A stretch of 64,000 nt of DNA from a virus. This document shows positions 31,679 through 40,721 of this stretch, one piece after another. The stretch covers positions 1-64,000 of the IMG/VR virus record IMGVR_UViG_3300008111_000005. One strand, written 5' to 3'. Each line of letters begins with the position of its first letter. The first letter of the stretch is position 1. The notes beneath the pieces were generated by a model that ran no database searches, was not told the origin of the DNA, and was given only the letters and a program-made list of their open reading frames with translations. The position numbers and the translations under genes are program-made.

Positions 31679-32445
31679 GCGTACTGCTTTTCCAATTCTT
31701 CTATATTGTTGATATTTACTACACGATGCATGATTTCGTAGTTGAACGGAGCACAGTATGCTTCAATTCCACCCATTACTCGTACACGATATCCGATATA
31801 GTTTTCACCATATGGAATCTGAATCTGTGAATGAATAAAGGAAAAGTGTGGATAGGTATCACAGAACACATCCATATTCTTTGATGTGGAGAATGCGAAT
31901 ATATCCGTCATCGTATATCCACCTTGATGAAAGTTTGGGTCATTACGAATCCCCTGAAACTTATCCGCGGTGACGATATGTGTTCGTGATTGTTCCAAAT
32001 AATCCATTACATTGATAGGATTCTCGTACCACAAATCATATCTTGCACGAATCACCAAATCATATTCAAATCCATTTAACAGTTCGTATCGCTTCTTCAA
32101 CATATTCGCTGTATAGATTGAATAGAAGATACTAGCCATACGTTCTTGATTTGCTTCTGGTGGTGATGTGAACCTACGTGCGAATGGAAATTCCTTCTGT
32201 GGTTCAAAGATATAATCTTTTGGATTAAGACTGAGTAACATCTCTTCCGTTTGTGGATGAACCAATCCTACTCTACCTTGTTGATGTGCTTGCGCACTAT
32301 CGTATGGTTGACCAATAGTATTTGGGTCAAACCATGCGTGTAAGAAGATATCCATATCTTCTATACCAACGAGGTTTGCCTTTAACATTTTTAATGACAA
32401 AGGCAATCCACGAGGTTGACCAGATAAACAAAGTGCTATTTTCAT
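31675..32445 (-). CDS. Glycosyltransferase-like protein, CLSG family
   Basis: A 256-residue paralogue of the gene after it. MKIALCLSGQPRGLPLSLKM start, FLHAWFDPN, YTANMLKKRYELLNGFEY and DLVIRARYDLWYEN mark the same family. The stop overlaps the next start by 4 bases (ATGA). A tandem pair suggests two successive sugar additions. Confidence 0.6.
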   Translation of the reverse strand: MKIALCLSGQPRGLPLSLKMLKANLVGIEDMDIFLHAWFDPNTIGQPYDSAQAHQQGRVGLVHPQTEEMLLSLNPKDYIFEPQKEFPFARRFTSPPEANQERMASIFYSIYTANMLKKRYELLNGFEYDLVIRARYDLWYENPINVMDYLEQSRTHIVTADKFQGIRNDPNFHQGGYTMTDIFAFSTSKNMDVFCDTYPHFSFIHSQIQIPYGENYIGYRVRVMGGIEAYCAPFNYEIMHRVVNINNIEELEKQYA

Positions 32446-32446
32446 A

Positions 32447-33046
32447 TTAATTAAAGAACTGTATTATAATCATCACATCATCTGCGAGTCCGTTCGGACG
32501 CATGTGTTGATCTAGTATGGTTACTGCATAGTTACGGTCGGGTATCATATATACACCACGAGTTAAATAATCAAATAGATTTGGTAAGTACATATCCTCA
32601 CAGATATAATATCCACCTGGTTTTACAAGTGCGTGGTATTTTAATATTGCTTTGACTTGGTTATCAATATCATGTGCACCATCTTCAATAAACACATCTT
32701 GCTTCGGTAAGTTCTGTACTAGATAGTTACCATTATCTTCATTGTATGCGTCACCAAATATCATATTAACATTAGGTAACGTTGAAAGATAATCCTTTCG
32801 TACAGGTTCTACAATATCAAGTCCGGTAATTATACCCTTTGTAAAATATTGCGACCACATCAACAGACTTGCACCAGATGCAATACCCAATTCCATCAAT
32901 TGAACAGGTTCGTCTTTCCATGCAGAGAATAATGCATCGTACGTATCAATATAAAAATGCTTATGTAACGGATGCCTATCTCCTTTGTCAGACAAACCAA
33001 TATCAGGAATATCTTCCATTTGGTAGTAAAATTCTTTTAGTCTCAT
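32447..33046 (-). CDS. Class I SAM-dependent methyltransferase
   Basis: A 199-residue methyltransferase. The start at 33046 overlaps the upstream stop as ATGA; a longer start is possible. LMELGIASGASLLMWSQYF is the SAM-binding motif I, ITGLDIVEP motif II, and DVFIEDGAHDIDNQVKAI the catalytic end. It resembles sugar O-methyltransferases of antibiotic and surface-glycan clusters. Substrate unknown. Confidence 0.7.
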   Translation of the reverse strand: MRLKEFYYQMEDIPDIGLSDKGDRHPLHKHFYIDTYDALFSAWKDEPVQLMELGIASGASLLMWSQYFTKGIITGLDIVEPVRKDYLSTLPNVNMIFGDAYNEDNGNYLVQNLPKQDVFIEDGAHDIDNQVKAILKYHALVKPGGYYICEDMYLPNLFDYLTRGVYMIPDRNYAVTILDQHMRPNGLADDVMIIIQFFN

Positions 33047-33879
33047 ATCCAAAACCATTCACTTGGTAGAAGGTCTATAATACTGTTATGACGAAGGTTT
33101 GGTCCGAACCACTGTGACGGTGCGGTTACAATCTTCTTGGGGTTTGGATTTAACCATGCTCCCCACCAACTAAACGAACTATTTGCAATGATGTGATGGT
33201 CACACATACTCATCATACACATTTCTACATATGAGTTATTGATATCTACAATATATCCACCTTCGAACATTTCCTTACACCATTCTGGATCATCGGAGAA
33301 TACTACAAACCGATAAGGTTCTTTCGAGAAGAACTTGTTGATAGCCTCCGCATAGTATTCCATTCCAGTGACCGTATGGTTTGCAGAGTTTGCCACATAA
33401 TCTCCACGACGAACGTGGATAGATACTCGTGGTGCATCATCCTTTACCTTTGCCAGTTCTAATTCAGCTTGCTGTCGAATTTCTGGACGAAAGGTAAATA
33501 CTTCACGGACTTTTTGTTCTGCATGTTTGAAATATTTTTCACTTTGAAAGAACCCAGCAATATCAATATTATCTGGGATATCTAATGCTGCACCATTAAA
33601 ATGAAAGAATTGTTCTTGATATCGTTGCTTGACAACATCTGAAATTTCTGCCATTGGTGCAAAGTAACTGTCGGGAATAAGAAATGGTCTACGAAGTTCC
33701 ATACCAGTTGGTTCTGCTTGCTGCTTTGCCAAATCATAAAATACGAAGTTATCACCAGTATTTTCTATTGGAATTTTTACATCATATCCGTTCTTTTCTG
33801 CGATACCAATGAGTGCAGCCATTTGAAACATTTGGTTACCAAATCTCCCAGAGTTTCCTATACCGACATGCGTAATCAT
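33043..33879 (-). CDS. GT11 fucosyltransferase-like enzyme
   Basis: A 278-residue glycosyltransferase of family 11 (alpha-1,2-fucosyltransferases). The signature VSIHVRRGDYV and the later IIANSSFSWWGAWLN with a WFGP end match GT11. The family moves L-fucose from GDP-fucose. The neighbouring GDP-mannose 3,5-epimerase-like gene would make GDP-L-galactose, a close analogue, so the donor here may be GDP-L-galactose (inference). It overlaps its neighbours by 4 bases. Confidence 0.85.
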   Translation of the reverse strand: MITHVGIGNSGRFGNQMFQMAALIGIAEKNGYDVKIPIENTGDNFVFYDLAKQQAEPTGMELRRPFLIPDSYFAPMAEISDVVKQRYQEQFFHFNGAALDIPDNIDIAGFFQSEKYFKHAEQKVREVFTFRPEIRQQAELELAKVKDDAPRVSIHVRRGDYVANSANHTVTGMEYYAEAINKFFSKEPYRFVVFSDDPEWCKEMFEGGYIVDINNSYVEMCMMSMCDHHIIANSSFSWWGAWLNPNPKKIVTAPSQWFGPNLRHNSIIDLLPSEWFWI

Positions 33880-34895
33880 ATAGAGGTAACCTGTTCGTTA
33901 ATCCAGTGATATGTTTTGGTAATGCCGTCAACCAATGGAGAATTTGGCTCCCAATTGAGGTGTTGACGAATTAACCGATTGTCAGAGGAACGTCCACGAA
34001 CCCCTAACGGACCTGGAATATGATTAATAGTTAACTTCTTACCAGCGATTCCCATAATCATATAAGCAAAATCGTTAATTGAAATCATTTCTTCCGAACC
34101 GATATTAACAGGACCAGTAAAATCTGAATGGGTTAACCGTAAGATGCCTTCGACACATTCATCTACATAAAGGAATGAACGGGTTTGCTTTCCGTCACCA
34201 AACATATCAATTGAACCACCTTCTGGTGTCTGCGCAATCTTTCTGCACATCGCAGCGGGTGCCTTTTCACGCCCACCTTCCCATGTCCCTTCTACACCAT
34301 ATACATTATGGAAACGAGCAATGCGTGGTTCTATGCCGAAGTTACGCTTGTACGACATATACAATCGTTCACTGAATAATTTTTCCCACCCATATTCACT
34401 ATCTGGGTTTGCTGGATATGCTGAACTTTCTTCACAGTTTGGATTATCTGGGTCTAACTGGTTATGCTCTGGATAGATACACGCCGATGACGAATAGAAT
34501 ACTCGTTTTAATCCCAACGTCACCATTGCTTTCAATGTATTTAAATTGATTAACGCCGAGTTGGTCATTACATTTGCGTCATGCTCACCAGTAAAGATGT
34601 ATGATGCTCCACCCATATCAGCAGCTAATTGATATACTTCGACATCGGTACGGCCCAAACTTAATGCGTTCAAGCATGTTTGATAATCCGATAAATCTCC
34701 GTGTACAACATCGTCTGCAAATGTGTTTACATCACAATGTTCTGGAAGTTTAATATCTGCCACACGAACCCAGTAACCTTCTTTCTGTAATCGTCGTGCG
34801 AGGTGGTGGCCTATAAAACCACAACCACCGAGTACCACAGCGACTTTATCCGCTGTGCTCAGTGGTTTTTTACTAACGTTACCTTCTTCTGTCAT
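33876..34895 (-). CDS. GDP-mannose 3,5-epimerase-like enzyme
   Basis: A 339-residue extended SDR. GGCGFIG (residues 23-29) binds NAD. AADMGG, SSACIYPEHNQLDPDNPN (Cys139) and EYGWEKL (Tyr168, Lys172) match plant GDP-mannose 3,5-epimerase. RFHNVYGVEGTWEGGREKAP and the HIPGPLGVRGRSSDN tail also match closely. Plant GME converts GDP-mannose to GDP-L-galactose and GDP-L-gulose. This activity is expected here. The product would feed the adjacent GT11 enzyme. Confidence 0.8.
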   Translation of the reverse strand: MTEEGNVSKKPLSTADKVAVVLGGCGFIGHHLARRLQKEGYWVRVADIKLPEHCDVNTFADDVVHGDLSDYQTCLNALSLGRTDVEVYQLAADMGGASYIFTGEHDANVMTNSALINLNTLKAMVTLGLKRVFYSSSACIYPEHNQLDPDNPNCEESSAYPANPDSEYGWEKLFSERLYMSYKRNFGIEPRIARFHNVYGVEGTWEGGREKAPAAMCRKIAQTPEGGSIDMFGDGKQTRSFLYVDECVEGILRLTHSDFTGPVNIGSEEMISINDFAYMIMGIAGKKLTINHIPGPLGVRGRSSDNRLIRQHLNWEPNSPLVDGITKTYHWINEQVTSI

Positions 34896-34919
34896 GTAAC
34901 CCTTCCTATTGTATTAGTT

Positions 34920-35066
34920 TTATTCTTTTGCTACTGCTACGTGCTTACCAGTACAGATGTAGTACCAAACAGTCCACCATTCTTTTTCTGGTATATATCT
35001 TTTTAAGTTTATTCTATCTTGTTTTGATTCCGTTAATGGGTGTTCTGTTATAACATTATTCCCCAT
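34920..35066 (-). CDS. Small hypothetical protein
   Basis: A 48-residue frame beginning MGNNVITEHPLTESKQDRIN and ending WWTVWYYICTGKHVAVAKE; aromatic-rich end. Its ATG overlaps the end of the gene before it by 11 bases. No family recognised. Confidence 0.5.
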   Translation of the reverse strand: MGNNVITEHPLTESKQDRINLKRYIPEKEWWTVWYYICTGKHVAVAKE

Positions 35067-35439
35067 ACATATTCTCCGTTACTTTTTCTTCTGTCTTTAA
35101 CACAGTTTTCTTAATGAATACTTCACGTAACGTAGATATCTTCGTTAATAAATAGGTTCGATAGGGTCTGTCACCAACGAAATTTGAGTTTTTGAAACGG
35201 TCGTAAATTACCTGAGTATCAGTTTCATCACCAATCAATTTAAATATTTGACCAAGTTTTTCTGGTGTTAGAGAACCCAGTGACAAAGCGTGCATTTTAC
35301 CTTCCCAATTGGGATTGAGTACGAGTGCATATTTCTGCTCATTATCGTAGGTAAACTGCACCACTTTGCCAGTAGTCAAATCTTTTTGAGAAACGAAAGT
35401 ACGAACACCTAATGTACCTTTATACCCTTCTATTGCCAT
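35056..35439 (-). CDS. Hypothetical protein
   Basis: A 127-residue protein beginning MAIEGYKGTLGVRTFVSQKD, with KVVQFTYDNEQKYALVLNPN suggesting a beta-barrel segment. Similar short proteins occur in T4-like phages, but I cannot name a family. It is coupled to the GT4 gene before it (TAATG). Confidence 0.6.
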   Translation of the reverse strand: MAIEGYKGTLGVRTFVSQKDLTTGKVVQFTYDNEQKYALVLNPNWEGKMHALSLGSLTPEKLGQIFKLIGDETDTQVIYDRFKNSNFVGDRPYRTYLLTKISTLREVFIKKTVLKTEEKVTENMYGE

Positions 35440-36746
35440 TAGTTAATCTTCTTTAATGTTGGAAGAACCAATTTAGTTTCAACGGAAAATTGTGGAACAT
35501 ATTTGTCTAACAACTCAACTGTTCTGTTAAAAATAGTTTGATACGAGAACTTCTTAACATTTTGTTTTGCTAACAACTGTGCCTTCTTTTTAAAATTACT
35601 GTAATTCTTAAATACGGCGTACATTGCGTTTGCTGATTGGTTCATATCAGGAGCGAACCACGTAGACTCCCGAATCAATACACCGTCCCACACAGAACTT
35701 TCGTGGATAGGTTTGAGTTCACCACCAATTAGTAATGAATTGTCTTTATCCAAGAAATCAAGTTGACCACTCCATCCAGATGCGATTACGGGTTTGCCAC
35801 TAATTGATGCTTCAAGTAATGGTCTACCAAACCCTTCACCCTTGGTTAAACTTACGTGTGCTTTTACCTTTGAGTGGTTATATAAAGAATTCATTTCTTT
35901 GTCTGTTAACTCACCATGCAATAAATAAATATTCGGCATGCTCTGTCCAACGTTCAAAGTAACAGATTTCTTGATTTGTTCTATTTTCTTTAATATATCT
36001 TCTCTGTCCAAGATAGAAAATCCAGCACTACTAGTTTTTAAAATAAGCGCAGGCTTTTCTTTTTCTGGAATTTGTCGGAATGTTTCAAGGAATATTTTCA
36101 CCAACAGTGCAACATTCTTACGGTCCTCTCCAAATTCACCACGGAGCCAGTGACCAACGAAAAGATAACAGAACTTCTCTGGGATGCTATCCAATGTTTC
36201 TCGTATTTTTGGCTCTAAATTAAAATCATATTCGATTTTTTTAAATATGTTATTGTCAATACAATTGTGTAATACTTCAATTGGTTTGGTGACTGCTAGT
36301 TCACCAATGATATTACCTTGTTGATTTTGCTGTGAGTACTTTGAGAAATGAAAAACATTCTTTGAGTGTTCGGAAATAGTCAGTACTAAATCCATTTTAT
36401 TACATGCTTGTATCCATTCAGCAGAAGCCACGGTGGTTTCAATGCCGGCGGTTATACCGATATTGTACTTTCCTAACGGTTCAAATTCTGTTGGGATGGT
36501 AATTGTAACATACAATGATGGTTGTGGTAATTGTCCACCACGAATGATTCTATCCAAAATCATTTTGTCCTTTGGATTAGTTTCATCCAGTGCATTCATA
36601 GGAGTATCACCCCACGGTACACTGTGCACCTTCACATCAAACTTATCCCATTCAATGATGTGACGGATAATGTCTCTACTCATATCACCATAACCAGAAC
36701 GAGTCTGGCATGGTGCTCTAACTATACATAACGGTTTGCCTGTCAT
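35439..36746 (-). CDS. Family 4 glycosyltransferase
   Basis: A 435-residue GT-B retaining glycosyltransferase. LCIVRAPCQTRSGYGDMSRD is the acceptor-side N-terminal domain; KGEGFGRPLLEASISGKPVIAS is the classic donor-binding EGFGxxxxE region. Sugar and acceptor are unknown. It is one of two such large enzymes in tandem. Confidence 0.8.
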   Translation of the reverse strand: MTGKPLCIVRAPCQTRSGYGDMSRDIIRHIIEWDKFDVKVHSVPWGDTPMNALDETNPKDKMILDRIIRGGQLPQPSLYVTITIPTEFEPLGKYNIGITAGIETTVASAEWIQACNKMDLVLTISEHSKNVFHFSKYSQQNQQGNIIGELAVTKPIEVLHNCIDNNIFKKIEYDFNLEPKIRETLDSIPEKFCYLFVGHWLRGEFGEDRKNVALLVKIFLETFRQIPEKEKPALILKTSSAGFSILDREDILKKIEQIKKSVTLNVGQSMPNIYLLHGELTDKEMNSLYNHSKVKAHVSLTKGEGFGRPLLEASISGKPVIASGWSGQLDFLDKDNSLLIGGELKPIHESSVWDGVLIRESTWFAPDMNQSANAMYAVFKNYSNFKKKAQLLAKQNVKKFSYQTIFNRTVELLDKYVPQFSVETKLVLPTLKKIN

Positions 36747-36747
36747 A

Positions 36748-38148
36748 TTATGCCTTCACCAAAGTAAAACGTTCCCGTGGGGTCCAATTATCCCACGCAT
36801 TTTCCATATGTTCGATAAATAATTCACACATACGTTCTGCCGTAAATTGTCCAGCTCCAAGTGCGTATTGACGACCCAACTCACCACGGCGTTTACGTTC
36901 CTCACGCGACATCTTATACACTTCCATTATCTTCTCCGCTGCTTCTTCCCACGAACAACGGTCATCAAAAATGTACGGGGTCAACGGAGAACCTTGTAAA
37001 GAACGACTTACTGGAAATAATGGGAATGCCCATTCACCGTGATTCTTGAAACGTCCATCGTGATTACTACCCCAATCATAATTGAAATCACGTTCAGGGT
37101 CAAGGTACTCACCTTCATCATTTGTGAATCCACACTGGTCTTGCAATCCACCCGTGACATTAACAATGATTGGTGTACCAGCAACTAGACTTTCACACGT
37201 ACCCAAACCAAAACCTTCATTACTAGACATATTAATGGTAACGTCTGCGATGTTATACAGAATGTTGATATGCTTCGATTCGATGCGTTCGTTTGAGAAA
37301 ATAACATACTTTTCTAATTCTGGCATTACGTCACGAATCACCACAGGTAAGTCAGTACCGTGTTCATCAACGGGTTGTGTATGTAATACAAGACGGCACT
37401 TTGAACGTTCTTCTTCTGGTAGCTTTTTCATAAACGTGTTAAATGCCAACAGAATATCCGATGTCATCTTTCTACGAATATTTCTACTATTGTAGAACAC
37501 TACATATTTAACGTCTTGACCGTTAAACAATCGTTCACGAACTTCCAAGAGTTCTTTGTCATCTTCTGGTAGTGGATGGAACTTCTTTGTATCAATTCCA
37601 TGTGGAATGTAGGATAGTGACCACGGAGCACGTGGTTCCTTTCTTGATACGTGCTTTACGATATTGTAGGTTTGTTTACTAATACATCCAATCCAATCAT
37701 CGGAACGATAATAATTTTCATTATAGAATGGATACGGAAGGTCATCCCAAATAGCGTAGAAGAACATAGGAATCTTTTGACGAATCTCATGCTCAATCTG
37801 ATATAACCAAATCCAATATCTTGGGTCTGTGAAATGGAGAATAGCATCTGGCTTTTCTAATTCTATTAACTGACGAATCAATCTACTGTCACCGTATCCA
37901 TTATAGGGAACAATCTTAACACTAGCGTCAGTCAATCCAACTTCATTATTAATTGCGTCGGACATATCAATCATTTTACCGGCCTCAGGATGAGAAACCG
38001 CTGCACCTACCTGTACCCAATTAAATCTATGCGAAGTTCCTTCAATTATTTCACGGGACATAACACCAACACCTGATGTTACTCGCATATCGTCTGAGAG
38101 GAATAAAATCTTCTTACGTTGTTCTTTTGGAATATAACCGTGTTTCAT
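36748..38148 (-). CDS. Family 4 glycosyltransferase
   Basis: A 466-residue GT-B enzyme. KILFLSDDMRVTSGVGVMSR starts the first Rossmann domain, and SSNEGFGLGTCESLVAGTPI is the donor-binding site of family 4. It lies directly before the second GT4 gene (1-base gap) and after the fibre gene, which suggests that the fibre or another virion part could be a glycosylation target (inference). Confidence 0.8.
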   Translation of the reverse strand: MKHGYIPKEQRKKILFLSDDMRVTSGVGVMSREIIEGTSHRFNWVQVGAAVSHPEAGKMIDMSDAINNEVGLTDASVKIVPYNGYGDSRLIRQLIELEKPDAILHFTDPRYWIWLYQIEHEIRQKIPMFFYAIWDDLPYPFYNENYYRSDDWIGCISKQTYNIVKHVSRKEPRAPWSLSYIPHGIDTKKFHPLPEDDKELLEVRERLFNGQDVKYVVFYNSRNIRRKMTSDILLAFNTFMKKLPEEERSKCRLVLHTQPVDEHGTDLPVVIRDVMPELEKYVIFSNERIESKHINILYNIADVTINMSSNEGFGLGTCESLVAGTPIIVNVTGGLQDQCGFTNDEGEYLDPERDFNYDWGSNHDGRFKNHGEWAFPLFPVSRSLQGSPLTPYIFDDRCSWEEAAEKIMEVYKMSREERKRRGELGRQYALGAGQFTAERMCELFIEHMENAWDNWTPRERFTLVKA

Positions 38149-38172
38149 CTAAACTCCTATAATATTTTTATT

Positions 38173-39270
38173 TTAAAATGCTATAATTTCACTGCCACCA
38201 CCACCTCCACCGCCACCACCACTATCTCCGTGTTGTATGTAGGTATCTGTGTGTGGAATTATTTCCGTATCGGAATGAGGAATGTCTGAGTGTGGTACAT
38301 ATGTGTCATTATGAACTGGTGTATCCGTATGCTGTGTGTCGGTGTGTTGCACCTGTGTATCATTATGCACCGTATCGTTGTGTGATGTATCTGCGTGTGT
38401 TGTGTCGTTGTGTGTGGTATCCGCGTGTTGAACAACAACGGTATCTAAATGCCCAGCTGCTCCATCAGCACCAGGCGTCCCTGCTGCACCGGCAGGTCCT
38501 GGTGGACCTGGTGGACCTGGGGTCATAGCCCTATCCAACGCTGCTTGTGCTGATTGTGCCGCTGCAGCTGCGGAAGCCGCTGCAGCTTGAGCCGTTGCAA
38601 GGGCTTGTTGTGCTAATGCACGTACAGGAGCAACTTGTGATTCTACGTACGCTACAATTCTACGCCAATACGGACCATCAAGATATTCATAAATTGGTGT
38701 ACCGACATCTTCTGCAAATATTCTGTTACCTTTTTTTGCCGTAGAATCTTCACGGGTACGTTGTGCTTGTGGAACGAATTTCGCATTTAAATGCGTTTCA
38801 ATCATATCATTCAATTCGTTATTTGTTCTGAATAATTGACCCGTTGCCTGTGTTAACGTAGGTGTTTGTGGTGGTGTAACCGTTACCGGAGTAGTATCCG
38901 TTACGGGTTGTGGTATTTCTTGTGCAGGTGTAAACGATTGTGGTGGATAGAAATTGGCACCAATACCCTTGTCAGGCAACAATCGTAGGTATACACCACC
39001 TGGAGCGATTTCATCATAATCACCAGTGAACAATCCACTTCTGTATGCATTGAATAGTTCCTCTGCATCAACATAGTCTGGATTAATGAACACCCAACCA
39101 CCCGAAGTTGTTGCGGTACTTAATACGTTGGCTGGTAAATTATTTAATTTACGAGTTTCCTCTGCACGTTCTGGTGTAATTACTATACGGCTGTATTTGC
39201 CAGAATTAAATTCGGCTACATCCCCGGCTCCAGCCGCAAAATATATATCTTGTTTTGTTGGTATAGCCAT
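38173..39270 (-). CDS. Collagen-like fibre protein with His-x-Asp-Thr repeats
   Basis: A 365-residue modular protein. N-terminal about 200 residues: a mixed domain. Then an Ala-rich coiled coil (VRALAQQALATAQAAAASAA), a short collagen stretch of Gly-Pro-Pro type (GPPGPPGPAGAAGTPGADGAAG-like, trimer forming), and a region with twelve HxD motifs, mostly HxDT (for example THNDT, THADT, SHNDT, VHNDT). It ends in poly-Gly and EIIAF. The layout is that of a phage fibre/adhesin. The His-Asp array may bind metal (inference). Confidence 0.75.
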   Translation of the reverse strand: MAIPTKQDIYFAAGAGDVAEFNSGKYSRIVITPERAEETRKLNNLPANVLSTATTSGGWVFINPDYVDAEELFNAYRSGLFTGDYDEIAPGGVYLRLLPDKGIGANFYPPQSFTPAQEIPQPVTDTTPVTVTPPQTPTLTQATGQLFRTNNELNDMIETHLNAKFVPQAQRTREDSTAKKGNRIFAEDVGTPIYEYLDGPYWRRIVAYVESQVAPVRALAQQALATAQAAAASAAAAAQSAQAALDRAMTPGPPGPPGPAGAAGTPGADGAAGHLDTVVVQHADTTHNDTTHADTSHNDTVHNDTQVQHTDTQHTDTPVHNDTYVPHSDIPHSDTEIIPHTDTYIQHGDSGGGGGGGGGSEIIAF

Positions 39271-39279
39271 ATAATTCTC

Positions 39280-39444
39280 TTATAAAGTGATACTACCGGA
39301 CATACTAGAAGAAATAAAATTAGACCATAACTTTTCTGTAATGGTACTTGCAACAAACCCGTTAAGTTTACAAAACTCACGAATGTGTTGATTTATTTCT
39401 TTCGTAATTTGCACGGTAGTATATGAATATTTATCTTTTCTCAT
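39280..39444 (-). CDS. Small ribbon-helix-helix-like protein
   Basis: A 54-residue protein, MRKDKYSYTTVQITKEINQH onward. The beta strand TTVQITKE followed by two helices (INQHIREFCKLNGF and STITEKLWSNFI) is the Arc/MetJ ribbon-helix-helix plan of DNA-binding repressors. It lies between a candidate late promoter (39467) and the fibre gene, so it may control or accompany late genes. Confidence 0.6.
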   Translation of the reverse strand: MRKDKYSYTTVQITKEINQHIREFCKLNGFVASTITEKLWSNFISSSMSGSITL

Positions 39445-39466
39445 GTTTGACCTTTTCTATAACCTT

Positions 39467-39477
39467 CTATAAATAGT
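39467..39477 (-). promoter_or_regulatory. Candidate late promoter ACTATTTATA
   Basis: - strand ACTATTTATA, 24 bases before the ATG at 39444 and upstream of the fibre gene. See matching elements at 10851, 15687 and 19232. Confidence 0.55.
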
Positions 39478-39479
39478 GG

Positions 39480-40157
39480 TCAAACTGCCAAAAGTTCGTT
39501 TATATCCAAAATTCTATATGTCATTCCCTTAACAACCCTATGCATATGTCCTGAATAAACCATAGGTGTTCCCAGTGCATGCCATAAAGTTTCAATCTGC
39601 TTCTGCGTCGGATCTTCCCAATCCAATCCCACATCAAATTGAAGTTTTGCGGAGTTATCAAAATGTTCTTCGATAACACTGTTGGGTGGGCAATGCGTAA
39701 TAAACATATCAATAGTCTTACCCTCTGCATTATTCAGCATACGAGTATATTGTTCATCACTGATAAGTTCGTTTTCATCCCAATGCATTCCGTCCGCCAA
39801 TCTCCACTTTTTGTCAATGGATGCTGCACCACCCATAAATGCGATGGTCCGACCATCCAACTCCATTACTGTTCCACGAGGAATATAATAGAATGGAATG
39901 TCTGGATATACTTGTGAGACTTCCGTGTAACTAATCCAACGGGTGCAATCATCGTGGTTACCATCAATAAAATACACGGGAACTGATGACCTATTCAATA
40001 CATTTTTAAATTGCTCTTCATTATCCATTCCATGTCCACGGAACAAACAAAAATCACCGACTTGAATAATGGCAGCGGCACCGACTTGTCCAGCTAAATC
40101 AATAGCTCTCTCCATTACTTTGTAATCACCGTGAATATCACCTAATAGTAAAATCAT
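39480..40157 (-). CDS. Calcineurin-like metallophosphoesterase
   Basis: A 225-residue phosphoesterase. GDIHGD (residues 6-11), VGDF, GNHDD and THCPPNS, and SGHMHR are the five metal-binding blocks of the calcineurin-like family. It hydrolyses phosphate esters; phage relatives include serine/threonine phosphatases and nucleases of the ser/thr-phosphatase type. Substrate unknown. Confidence 0.8.
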   Translation of the reverse strand: MILLLGDIHGDYKVMERAIDLAGQVGAAAIIQVGDFCLFRGHGMDNEEQFKNVLNRSSVPVYFIDGNHDDCTRWISYTEVSQVYPDIPFYYIPRGTVMELDGRTIAFMGGAASIDKKWRLADGMHWDENELISDEQYTRMLNNAEGKTIDMFITHCPPNSVIEEHFDNSAKLQFDVGLDWEDPTQKQIETLWHALGTPMVYSGHMHRVVKGMTYRILDINELLAV

Positions 40158-40159
40158 AA

Positions 40160-40519
40160 TTACCGTCCGTATCTGTCTTTTATTCGTACCAAATCATCCA
40201 AATGATTTGTAGATGCTTCTAATACTTGCATATCTTCAAACGCTTCAACGGAATGAACTTGTGTTGGTGGGATATGAATTGAATCTCCTGGATTCATAAC
40301 ATATACTGCTGTCAACACGGGTACGTTTTCTTCCATTGTATAAAATTTAACAATACCTTTACCAGACAACACATACATAGTTTCGTCTTTGTGGTGATGA
40401 TATTGAATACTCAAAGATTCACCACCGCGAATATTTAAAATTTTTCCTACATAATGTTCCGTATGTGCCCAAATGGTTTCACTTCCCCAGGGTTTATTTA
40501 TAAACTTAACTTCATTCAT
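40160..40519 (-). CDS. Cupin, type II mannose-6-phosphate isomerase-like
   Basis: A 119-residue single cupin. NKPWGSETIWAHTEHYVGK is the PWG start of type II phosphomannose isomerases. HHHKDETMYVLSGKG and GDSIHIPPTQVHSVEA are the two cupin metal boxes. It may isomerise a sugar phosphate to the mannose series, which would suit the GDP-mannose epimerase nearby (inference). Confidence 0.75.
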   Translation of the reverse strand: MNEVKFINKPWGSETIWAHTEHYVGKILNIRGGESLSIQYHHHKDETMYVLSGKGIVKFYTMEENVPVLTAVYVMNPGDSIHIPPTQVHSVEAFEDMQVLEASTNHLDDLVRIKDRYGR

Positions 40520-40721
40520 CTTTGTTTAACTCATTTTCATAAAAGTAATTTACTACTGCATCATTAAATGCATCTTCGTCAAATGTCAGTCCCACCATCA
40601 AGGTTTTAAATGCCTCGAACACTTCATTTGAAGTACTATCCATAGGAATTTCAATACTGATTTTTCGATTGTAACTTGATGCCGTCAAAGTCAGTTCATT
40701 GTATTTATATTTTTCATACAT
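40512..40721 (-). CDS. Hypothetical protein
   Basis: A 69-residue protein read from ATG 40721, which overlaps the end of the gene before it. Upstream alternatives are GTG 40754 and ATG 40739. It is beta-rich (ELTLTASSYNRKISIEIPMD). No family recognised. Confidence 0.5.
   Translation of the reverse strand: MYEKYKYNELTLTASSYNRKISIEIPMDSTSNEVFEAFKTLMVGLTFDEDAFNDAVVNYFYENELNKDE

Noticed and set aside
40702-40709. T4 late promoter octamer TATAAATA on the - strand
   Set aside because: It lies inside a coding region (40512-40721), far from a gene start, so it is probably chance.
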